Origin: VAZQ01 sp963835165
Lineage (GTDB): Bacteria; Pseudomonadota; Alphaproteobacteria; Rhizobiales; Xanthobacteraceae
DNA: 64,000 bases
Reading direction: 5' to 3'
Assembly (NCBI GenBank): GCA_963835165.1
Contig: CAWIGD010000022.1
Coordinates: 62,001-126,000, forward strand
Within the stretch, counting starts at the first letter, position 1, and the number at the start of each line of letters is the position of its first letter. Made by a program: the position numbers and the translations under genes. Below the pieces are notes generated by a model. It saw only the letters and a program-made list of their open reading frames with translations. It searched no databases and was not told where the DNA came from. Shown one piece after another: positions 57,247 to 64,000 of the stretch.

Positions 57247-58572
57247 TTACCGGAGCCGGGTTCTGGCGAGGCAAGCGCGGACGCGGGCGGTAAGCTGCGG
57301 GATCGAAAACGGCTTGGTCACATAGTCCGTCACCCCGGCTTCAAAACCAGCGCGGGTGCTGGGCTCGTCCGTCATGGCTGTCAGCATCAGGACAGGCAGA
57401 GGCTGAGTCTCGGGCTTCGCGCGGAGCGTTTTCATGACCGCGAGGCCGTCCATGTCGGTCATCTTGTAATCCAGCACCACGAGGTCCGGCATGTGCTCGT
57501 CGATCATCCGGAGCGCCTCCAGGCCGGTGGTAGCCGTGCTGACCGTGTACTGATCCTCCTCCAGCGCGCGAACGATCATCGAGAGCATGTCCAGCTGGTC
57601 ATCAACCACGAGTATGTTAAAGCGGCGCTGCGCGACAGACGCCTGGAAAGGGTCAGCCGTGACAAACGGCTTCAAGGGGGAGCATGGTTCTAAGACGAGT
57701 TCGCAGCCCTCATACGCGCAGAAGACATCGAGTCCGGCCCCGCGTTGCAGGGCCAGGGTCCGGGCCTTGCGCTCGATGTCCGCGACGAAGTGATCGTTGT
57801 GGCTCGGATCGTGGTGGGTCAGTGCGACCTGCCGCACGCCGACCGCCGTGGCCACTTGCACCACATAGTCGTACGTGCTGTGGCCCCAGGTTTTCTTTAG
57901 GCCGTACTCCTCGGGTGTGTACTGGGCGTCGTGGATAACGAGATCGGCGCCGGCCATGAATTTTGCGTGCCGGCGGTCTCCCTCGTGCAGGATGGACTCG
58001 ATATGGCCCGGCTCGGCACCAGCGCGCCAGAGCTCATCGGAGAACGGCTCGTGGTCCACCAAGTATACCACCGCCACGCCGTCGGCTTCGACTCGGTAGC
58101 CCAGCGTCATGGCCGGGTGATGGAGAAATTGCGTCGCGACCCGCGCGCCGCCGATTGTGTGGATGCCCTCGGTCAGGTCGTGGTAGGTGATCGTGGCCGG
58201 CAGCTGGTTCAACTCGATGGGGAAATAGGTGAACTCCATCTGGCCGGCCAGCACGTCATGCAGCGAGCCGCGGCTGCCTTCCGGGCCATAGATCGCGACG
58301 GAGTTCCCTTTGACAAAGGCCGGGCTGAAGAACGGAAAGCCTTGAATGTGATCCCAGTGCGTATGTCCGAGGAGAATGTTCGCGTTAATGGCTCTCTTGC
58401 CTTGGGCCATCAACTCGGCGGCCAGCCGGTGCGCGCCGGTGCCGCAGTCAAAAATCAAAAGGTCGCCGTTGGCAGTGGTCAGCTCGACGCAAGAGGTATT
58501 GCCGCCGAAGTAGTTTGTGCCCGGCCCGGGGGTGGCGATCGACCCCCTCGTTCCCCAGAAACGTACTCTCAT
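57247..58572 (-). CDS. MBL-fold hydrolase fused to a response-regulator receiver
   Basis: 441 residues. N-terminal metallo-beta-lactamase fold with metal ligands His70, His72, Asp74, His75 (LLGHTHWDHIQGFPFF) and later ligands (FLHHPAMTLGY; VDHEPF; TWGHSTYDY; LTHHDPSHNDH). The C-terminal receiver (residues ~312-435) has VVDDQLD, the phospho-acceptor Asp in LVVLDYKMTDMDG, LTAM and TKPF. The gene ends 11 bases from the hybrid kinase end, convergent, so it is a likely phosphorelay partner with phosphorylation controlling the hydrolase. Substrate unknown; related MBL domains act on phosphodiesters or small signalling molecules. Confidence 0.9.
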   Translation of the reverse strand: MRVRFWGTRGSIATPGPGTNYFGGNTSCVELTTANGDLLIFDCGTGAHRLAAELMAQGKRAINANILLGHTHWDHIQGFPFFSPAFVKGNSVAIYGPEGSRGSLHDVLAGQMEFTYFPIELNQLPATITYHDLTEGIHTIGGARVATQFLHHPAMTLGYRVEADGVAVVYLVDHEPFSDELWRAGAEPGHIESILHEGDRRHAKFMAGADLVIHDAQYTPEEYGLKKTWGHSTYDYVVQVATAVGVRQVALTHHDPSHNDHFVADIERKARTLALQRGAGLDVFCAYEGCELVLEPCSPLKPFVTADPFQASVAQRRFNILVVDDQLDMLSMIVRALEEDQYTVSTATTGLEALRMIDEHMPDLVVLDYKMTDMDGLAVMKTLRAKPETQPLPVLMLTAMTDEPSTRAGFEAGVTDYVTKPFSIPQLTARVRACLARTRLR

Positions 58573-58859
58573 GAGTCCGTCGCTCCCTTGCGTGAGGCAT
58601 CGTTCACGGAAACGATCCTAACCCACTACGGGCTTTATAGACTGTTCATTATTGCTCGCTGTTGTGGCCCACTTAAAATTTGGACACATGGCGCAAATCT
58701 GCCCGGACCTGCTAATCGGTCAGATGGAAGCTGGCGCGAGGTCCGAGTCGACGGTTAGCAGCGCGCATTGCGCCCGCGTAGCGTCCAATCTAGCGAAGAT
58801 GAAGTCGAGAGGGATGCTATTCTGGGCGTTGCAGCGCTGTTCTATCCTGGTCGTGAAAG
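58573..58859. other. Upstream region of the MBL-receiver gene; no gene seen
   Basis: Should contain its promoter. Nothing else recognised. Confidence 0.4.
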
Positions 58860-59031
58860 CGCAAGTGAAAACGAGTTGAATGCCGCCTTTGCGACGGTCG
58901 TGCGGGCGGGTGCAGGCGCGCTGCTCGTCCGCGGTAGTCCACTCTTCCTCACCCGACGTCGGCAACTAGTCGCGCTGGCGACCCGCCACGCTCTGCTCGC
59001 GAGCTATTCGTCGCGCGATTACGCCGAGGTA
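58860..59031 (+). pseudogene. ABC-type substrate-binding protein fragment
   Basis: ELNAAFATVVRAGAGALLV...LTRRRQLVALATRHALLASY matches the second half of ABC_sub_bind proteins. Both ends missing. Confidence 0.6.
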
Positions 59032-59424
59032 GCGGGCGACAGCGCCACCTCGACGTTCCGTGAAAAACGAGACACCAAAAATGGCCCCTGGAGACAGGGA
59101 CCCGAAATGAACACTTCCATGGCCCAATTCCGCACACGGAGACCGAGTCATATCTGCGAAATGCCGCGGTGACCGCACGGTTTTGAGCGACCTTCGTATG
59201 CGCGGCCTCTACACCGCGGAGGCGATTGCCTCTCGCAGGTGGGTGAGGCAGCAAATGCGCCAGGTGAGGGCGTTGACTAAGAGGCTGCGTCAGCCTTGAT
59301 TCCTCTCCCCAATTTTCAGAACGATTCAGTTCTGCCCCAAGGACCGGCTGACCCACGGGCCGGCAGGCTGGTAACGCGGCAAAAGAACGGCCGCCGTGGC
59401 CGCCCACTTGCTGCTATGATCGGC

Positions 59425-59633
59425 GGCACCCGCGCAACGACATCATCGCTAAGCTCAACGGCGCGGTCGTCAAGGCTCTCATCGATCCGAAGGTAAGCCG
59501 ACTGTTCTCCGAACTGGGTTTGGAAATCCCATCGGACGAGCAACGCACGCCGGAAGGGGTACGGGCATTTCACAAGAACGATATTGAGAAGTGGTGGCCG
59601 ATAATCAAAGCAGCGAACATCAAGGCGGAATAA
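59425..59633 (+). pseudogene. TctC/Bug-type solute receptor, C-terminal fragment
   Basis: RNDIIAKLNGAVVKALIDPK, LFSELGLEIPSDEQRTPEGV, and the end KWWPIIKAANIKAE are the standard C-terminus of tripartite tricarboxylate transporter receptors. Only about 69 codons remain. Confidence 0.75.
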
Positions 59634-60048
59634 GCGAAGGCGGACCTTCACGTCCGCCAACTGCACCAATGCTTCAGAGGACTTGCCGGTGCGCCAGGCT
59701 GAGCCTGCGGTAAACCGACCGGGCTCAAGCCAGCGATATGGATTCCAAATTCCAACCGGTTTGGGTTTTGCGTTAGACGAGAAGGATTTTACTTTGGCTT
59801 GGGCGCGCTGGTGCTGGCGGGCGAGCTTGACGAGGTTGGCTGAGAGTCGCGGGATTGCTTGCCCGCCTTTGATGGCTGCGGCGACCCCGGCACGATAATC
59901 GTCGAGCGTGGTGACTGCGCCCAGTCCGGCTTCGCGTTCAATGGATGCACTGTAACCTTGCTCGCCATCTGCAATCCGCTTGTCGATCACCACCGCCGTC
60001 GGCAGTATCTCGGCATTCACCCCGGCTTTATCAAGTGCGCCTCGACTC
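59634..60048. other. Unassigned segment with one long minus-strand frame
   Basis: A minus-strand frame spans 59316-60089 but its end is antisense to the TctC relic and its beginning overlaps the next gene. I recognise no family in it. Confidence 0.3.
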
Positions 60049-60261
60049 CTATTTGAAACCCTCAATCCAACGCCGCACTTCGGCGGCATTGTTGAATGAT
60101 GCTGCTGTCAGACCTAACGATAACCGCGCAGGGTCCGGTATTATGTCAGGGTGGTTGGCCATGTCGCTGCCAAAGGAGGCAACTGCTTGCGGCAGGTGGC
60201 CAGCATCGACATAAACCAATGCTCGCTTTTTGCACCAAGCAAGATGTTTATTGCGGTCCAT
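60049..60261 (-). CDS. Small conserved protein (70 aa), MDRNKHLAWC family
   Basis: MDRNKHLAWCKKRALVYVDAG, then QAVASFGSDMANHPD and the end RRWIEGFK. Short helical proteins with this pattern occur in rhizobial phage-like and accessory regions. A minus-strand frame just upstream (60248-60382, MTNSQAASIVGEFELRWRDM) overlaps its start by 14 bases and may be a coupled small gene. Confidence 0.6.
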   Translation of the reverse strand: MDRNKHLAWCKKRALVYVDAGHLPQAVASFGSDMANHPDIIPDPARLSLGLTAASFNNAAEVRRWIEGFK

Positions 60262-60436
60262 TTATTCTCCGTTGTTCAATCGGTGTCTTGTCAGTCCAAT
60301 ATGGCGTGTACAAGTCGATCAACATATCACGCCAGCGCAACTCAAACTCCCCGACAATTGATGCTGCCTGGGAGTTTGTCATCGAGGCCCCAAAGGACTC
60401 CGATTCGAGTCCGCCTCGACGAGTGACGGACACGCC

Positions 60437-60834
60437 TTAACGTGCCGCACCTTCCCCGACCAGTGAGAATGAGCCCCAGAAGCCCGGATAGCCATTCCAA
60501 ATATCGGACCTGTCGTCGAGATAGGCGAGCATTGCACGGCGCAGCGCCTCCGCGCGGCCAATGGTCTGGTTTGATTTCATGATGTCGAACGTCGACGTGG
60601 TCAATCGGGTCGCCGCCTTGGAATCGATTCGCCAGTGTGAGACTAGCAGCGCGCGGGTGCCCGGATAGAAGAAGGCGCCGCGAGGCCCGACAGGGCTTCC
60701 GCGCCCGGCTTCTCACCTGCCGCCGTATTGCAGGCGGACAGCACCACCCAATCGGCATTGAGCTCGAGTTGCGCCACCTCGCTCGCGGTCAACAGCCCAT
60801 CGTCGAGTTCGCTAGGCTCATTGGGCAAAGTCAA
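60437..60834 (-). pseudogene. CHAT-domain gene, 3' fragment with frameshift
   Basis: First frame: GLLTASEVAQLELNADWVVLSACNTAAGEKPG with the catalytic-cysteine block SACNTA. After one missing base near 60673: AFFYPGTRALLVSHWRIDSK, RAEALRRAMLAYL and WGSFSLVGEGAAR, ending at 60437. Relics continue upstream to about 60940. Standard TPR-CHAT type, unlike the CHAT gene at 45073. Confidence 0.8.
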
Positions 60835-60963
60835 CGCAAGCGATGGCTCCCCGAGTCCTTCCCGTCGCCGCCGTAGATTTTGATAAGAGGCTTATCAGCG
60901 CTCACCAACGCAGTCACTTTGGACATTCCAACCTCTCAGGCCATGGGATAGCGAGGCAGGCGC

Positions 60964-61152
60964 TCAAGTTCGCCGCGAATTGTCGGGCTGCGACGCGGGC
61001 CAAAACACGCTGGTCACGTAGCGGCAGGATGGGCACTCATATCCGATCAGCCCCGGCTCGTTTTGCTGCGGCTCGATCCTGACCACCTCGTCCATCGTGG
61101 CCTTGCAGCGTGGGCACGCTATACTATTTCGTCTTTTCGAAAGGTTCGACAC
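60964..61152 (-). CDS. Small zinc-ribbon protein (62 aa)
   Basis: MSNLSKRRNSIACPRCKATMDEV...YECPSCRYVTSVFW: two CPxC knuckles 30 residues apart make a zinc ribbon. The CPxC...EPGLxxYECPxC pattern recurs in Bradyrhizobium small proteins. Function unknown. Confidence 0.65.
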   Translation of the reverse strand: MSNLSKRRNSIACPRCKATMDEVVRIEPQQNEPGLIGYECPSCRYVTSVFWPASQPDNSRRT

Positions 61153-61272
61153 GCAAACGATCCCTTGCGACGGGGTTCAAGGGCTTCTACGAGCGTCAAC
61201 GCGTCATGGAGCGGGTTGGTTGCAGCCTTACGGCCGGTCTGTTTCTAGTTCTCATCTAGCTTGAGCGCTGTC

Positions 61273-61503
61273 ATGCCGATCAGGGCATACTTGGGCGGCC
61301 TTCGGATCGACCCGGAGACCACGCGTCTCATGGCCATTGCTTTCGAAATGGCCCTTGTGGCCCTCCAGCGCACCGATGGCATCGTCAACCCGACCCGTGA
61401 AGCGGTCGCCAAAAAGATCATCGAGCTTGCGAAAACTGGTGAGCGCGACCCGGAGCGTCTATGCGACACGGCCTTGCAGTCGTTGCGGCCAAGCCCCGAG
61501 TGA
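61273..61503 (+). CDS. Small conserved hypothetical protein (76 aa)
   Basis: MPIRAYLGGLRIDPETTRLMAIAFEMALVALQ...AVAKKIIELAKTGERDPERLCDTALQSL. All-helical pattern shared by many Bradyrhizobium small proteins (FDPET...KKIIELAKxGERxPxxLC). Function unknown. Start ATG 61273; a TTG lies 12 bases before. Confidence 0.68.
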   Translation: MPIRAYLGGLRIDPETTRLMAIAFEMALVALQRTDGIVNPTREAVAKKIIELAKTGERDPERLCDTALQSLRPSPE

Positions 61504-61506
61504 TAA

Positions 61507-61650
61507 TCAGCGACCCCAATCCTCTTCCGCCTCTCGCCTCACCGCCGGTGCTTCCGGATTCTTGAACTTCAGCCAGTCCGGCGAGCGGCCAGACCGATAA
61601 CGCGAGCCGGGGCGCTTCGAGACGATGCCTTCGAGCCCCATCTTGCAGAG
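61507..61650 (-). pseudogene. ATP-dependent DNA ligase C-terminal fragment
   Basis: KMGLEGIVSKRPGSRYRSGR, then SPDWLKFKNPEAPAVRREAEEDWGR: the end of the ligase nucleotidyl-transferase domain (motif IV/V region) with its normal C-terminus. The rest of the gene is absent. Confidence 0.8.
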
Positions 61651-61705
61651 TGAAGCGTCCGCACATGGCTGAAGGGTCTCAGGTGCTAACCGTAGTAAGC
61701 GGCGT

Positions 61706-62586
61706 CCGGTGGCGTTGCCGCCAGGCCGCGACAGACTATCGACATAGCCGGCGCCGACTGGATCGACGACGGCCACGAACACAATCGGCACGGTCCGTGT
61801 CGCCTGCAACAACGGCGTCATATGTGCGGCGCCCTGCGCCGCCCTTATCGCCCGATCATTCGGACGTCTTCTTGTAATCTCCTCCGAATACTCGGCCTCG
61901 TATGACCAGCACGATGTACAGCACGAGGCCAACGGCGGCGGCGGCGAAGCAAATCTTGGAGAACAGCGGCAGGCTATTCCATGCCGGGACGTCGAGCGAC
62001 TGAAGCATGTCGGTCACGGAAGTGGTCTCTCTTTTGCCGGCAATTTAGAAAGATCCCGCCCGGTGGCCGCAGAATGTCAAGGCTCCTACGCGATGTCCAT
62101 GCGGCGATTACGCGATGTCCATGCCCTGCGACCGTTACACCACGATCACGACGACAGCAGCCGGCCGGTCGGATGATAGACGAGTGACACCAGCGCGCCG
62201 CCGTGGCGCTCGAGCCGCCCCGCGAGCTCGAGCTCGAGCAGAACCACGCGCACGGCGGCGGGGGAGCTTCCGGACAAGCGAATAAGATCGTCGATCGGGA
62301 CCGGCGTCGGCCCGAGCAATGCCACGATGCGCGCGCGTTCGTCGCCGGCCGGCTCGACGGCCGGCAGCGGCGCGGCGTCGGGCTCCTCGGCCGCGGCCGC
62401 GATCGTCTCTCCCAGGATCGGACGCACGACCGTGATGACGTCGACGGCTTCCGTGACGAGCGTCGCGCCCTGCCTGAGCAAGTCGTTGCTGCCTTCGGCG
62501 CGCGGATCGAGCGGGGAGCCCGGCACCGCGAACACTTCGCGGCCCTGCTCGAGCGCAAAGCGTGCGGTGATCAACGAGCCGGAGCG
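61706..62586. repeat. 881-base direct repeat, copy 2 (source-like copy)
   Basis: Same length as 39981-40861. Here the dprA portion continues into the full gene, so this is likely the original. At the left end (61706-61855) it includes a fragment of an ABC-type substrate-binding protein. Confidence 0.85.
61856..62008 (-). CDS. Small single-span membrane protein (50 aa), copy 2
   Basis: Same protein as at 40131: MLQSLDVPAWNSLPLFSKIC, one helix, basic end. Located 137 bases downstream of dprA on the same strand. Confidence 0.55.
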   Translation of the reverse strand: MLQSLDVPAWNSLPLFSKICFAAAAVGLVLYIVLVIRGRVFGGDYKKTSE

Positions 62587-63294
62587 GCGGGCCGCTTCCA
62601 CCACCACGACGCCGACCGCAACCCCCGAGATCAGCCGGTTGCGGCGCGGGAAATCGCGGGCACGCGGCTCCCAGCCGAGCGGCATCTCGGAGATCAGGGC
62701 GCCGTCGGCCGCGATGGCGTCGGCGAGATCGGCATGTTCGTGCGGGTAGATATGATCGTGCCCGCCGGCGAGCACCGCGATCGTTCCGGTCGCGAGGCTC
62801 CCGCGGTGTGCGGCCGCGTCAACGCCGCGCGCGAGGCCGGACGCGATCGCGAAGCCTGCCGCGCCGAGATCGCGCGCCAACCGTTCGGCGAAGCGGATGC
62901 CCGCCGCCGATGCATTGCGCGCGCCGACGATGGCGACCATCGGCAGGCCGAAGACGGCGGCATTGCCGCGCACGGCCAGGAGCGGCGGGGCGTCGTCGAT
63001 CATCTGCAGCCGGCGCGGATAATCCGGCTCGCCCAACGCCACCAGGGCCACGCCGAGAGACTTTGCCGCGTCGAGTTCGCGCTCGGCATCCTGCCGGGAA
63101 CAGATGCGCGCCGGTCCGCTGGCGCCGCCGCGCCGCGCCAGGTCGGGGAGCGCCGCCAGCGCCCGGCGGGCGCCGCCGTAATGGTTGACCAGGGCGCGAA
63201 AGGTCCGCGGCCCCACATTGTCGCTGCGGATGAGGCGAAGCCAGTCCAGCCGCTGGTCGTCGCTGAGGCGGACTGCCGCGATAGCTTCTTGCAC
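62146..63294 (-). CDS. dprA: DprA, DNA-processing protein A (intact)
   Basis: 382 residues. The N-terminal helical SAM-like part (LDWLRLIRSDNVGPRTFRALV) is followed by the DprA Rossmann core (VAIVGARNASAAGIRFAERLA; ASGLARGVDAAAHRG; FPRRNRLISGVA; EQGREVFAVPGSP; NDLLRQGATLVT) and a C-terminal winged helix (TPVPIDDLIRLSGSSPAAVRVVLLELELAGRLERHGG). DprA loads RecA on incoming single-stranded DNA in natural transformation. In related genomes it directly precedes topA; here they are separated by the accessory region. Three partial copies of its 3' end occur upstream in this window. Confidence 0.94.
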   Translation of the reverse strand: MQEAIAAVRLSDDQRLDWLRLIRSDNVGPRTFRALVNHYGGARRALAALPDLARRGGASGPARICSRQDAERELDAAKSLGVALVALGEPDYPRRLQMIDDAPPLLAVRGNAAVFGLPMVAIVGARNASAAGIRFAERLARDLGAAGFAIASGLARGVDAAAHRGSLATGTIAVLAGGHDHIYPHEHADLADAIAADGALISEMPLGWEPRARDFPRRNRLISGVAVGVVVVEAARRSGSLITARFALEQGREVFAVPGSPLDPRAEGSNDLLRQGATLVTEAVDVITVVRPILGETIAAAAEEPDAAPLPAVEPAGDERARIVALLGPTPVPIDDLIRLSGSSPAAVRVVLLELELAGRLERHGGALVSLVYHPTGRLLSS

Positions 63295-63487
63295 GGGTCT
63301 GGTCCGAGGTTGCGGGGCGCCTCATGAGAACAGACGGTGTACAAAAGTCAACCGTTCAGCCAAATGCCTGAAGTCGTCCCGGCGCAGACCCCGCGCGCGA
63401 TGTGCACTCCGGTTTTGGAAAAATGTTACGGCCCCGGCATCACCTCCGGGGCCGTCCGTCATGCGGCAGCGATGCCGCGAGCAGGCG

Positions 63488-63730
63488 TTAGACGCACACT
63501 CTGGTGCCGTACAGACCCTGAAGCTTCGCCCAGGCTTCCGGATAGGTCCCTGCGAATGCCACGGCCTTCCAGCCGGCGCCCGCGGGGCCGTTCACGTCGT
63601 TATGCCAGATCTTGCAGTCGCCATACGCCCAGCGGACGACGACCCACTCGGGGCGAACGACTGCGTTCGCAGACGGTGTGACGGCGAGGGCCAGCAGCAG
63701 CGTGCCCAGGGCGGTAGCCAAGCATTTCAT
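63488..63730 (-). CDS. Small secreted protein (80 aa)
   Basis: Signal peptide MKCLATALGTLLLALAVTPSANA, mature part VVRPEWVVVRWAYGDCKIWHNDVNGP...GWKAVAFAGTYPEAWAKL ending RVCV, with two cysteines likely bridged. This type is widespread in Bradyrhizobium. AGGAGATTTTC precedes the ATG. Confidence 0.72.
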   Translation of the reverse strand: MKCLATALGTLLLALAVTPSANAVVRPEWVVVRWAYGDCKIWHNDVNGPAGAGWKAVAFAGTYPEAWAKLQGLYGTRVCV

Positions 63731-63916
63731 CAGAAAATCTCCTTCATCATTCGTCCGGCGAACTCCGCTTCGCCGCGATCATTTAGACGCGCTGTGACAG
63801 TGTGAGGTTCAAGCAACTGTTTGATTCGCGCCTCACTAACATCCGCGGCGTCCTTGCCCGGGAGCCAGGAGAGCAGGCGCACGTGACGGGCTCACGCTGG
63901 CAAGGCAGGAGCAACG

Positions 63917-64000
63917 ATGATGACGATCCTCAGCCTGAAGCACGCCGCCGCATGGCGGCTCATTGCGGCTGTGCTGGGAGCCCTGACGAGCACCGCGGCC
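63917..64000 (+). CDS. Start of an exported or membrane protein (3' end outside window)
   Basis: 28 codons from ATG 63917 with AGGAGC upstream: MMTILSLKHAAAWRLIAAVLG... is signal-peptide- or helix-like. Nothing more can be said. Confidence 0.45.
   Translation, partial: MMTILSLKHAAAWRLIAAVLGALTSTAA

Noticed and set aside
59316..60089. 257-residue minus-strand frame
   Set aside because: Its 3' part is antisense to the TctC relic, the 5' part overlaps the 60049 gene, and no family is recognisable. Kept only as an unassigned segment.
62203..63327. 374-residue plus-strand frame
   Set aside because: Antisense to dprA; partial versions appear opposite every dprA fragment, as expected for a shadow.

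Overview
The window is high-GC DNA from an alphaproteobacterium of the order Hyphomicrobiales, most likely a Bradyrhizobium-like member of the Nitrobacteraceae. This is inferred from the gene order dinB-DUF3572-divK-rpmG-NUDIX-DUF983-rnr-topA-dprA, from small family-restricted proteins (DUF3551, HdeA-like, short secreted proteins) and from typical dispersed palindromes. No database search was possible, so the genus is tentative.

Layout. 1-14.3 kb is ordinary chromosome: the 3' part of clpA, an outer-membrane barrel protein, a TPR protein, an MBL-fold protein with azlC-azlD, a HIT protein, two RidA-family proteins, a COG3146 acyltransferase, a glycerophosphodiester phosphodiesterase, eipB, dinB-DUF3572, a membrane protein and divK. 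The pleD gene expected after divK is missing. 14.8-33.9 kb is a direct tandem duplication of about 9.6 kb. Each unit carries rpmG, a NUDIX hydrolase, a MocR-type regulator divergent from a DUF983 gene, rnr, topA and two related mini-proteins. Unit B has intact rnr and topA but a chimeric rpmG at the junction. Unit A has an intact rpmG but frameshifted rnr and topA. The units therefore look complementary, although several frameshifts in the window are single extra G bases and could be sequencing errors.

33.9-62 kb is an accessory region rich in relics: four copies of the dprA 3' end, fragments of hdeA, DNA ligase, ABC and TctC-type binding proteins, a truncated IS110 transposase, a broken CHAT gene and a degenerate tRNA-like sequence. 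Intact cargo includes a CBS protein, a GT2 glycosyltransferase with a truncated HlyD-type partner, and two sets of genes worth attention.

The first is a three-gene minus-strand operon (49223 to 44429). Its first protein combines CCCH zinc repeats with a lipocalin-like tail. The second is a 987-residue CHAT protease carrying the same zinc repeats. The third is a small single-membrane-span protein. It resembles a sensor/caspase-like protease/membrane effector arrangement and is the best candidate for an undescribed system. The second is a convergent signalling pair: a 1072-residue hybrid kinase with three nearly identical PAS domains, whose phospho-acceptor histidine is replaced by tyrosine, and a fusion of a metallo-beta-lactamase-fold hydrolase with a receiver domain. 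The window closes with the full dprA gene and a small secreted protein.
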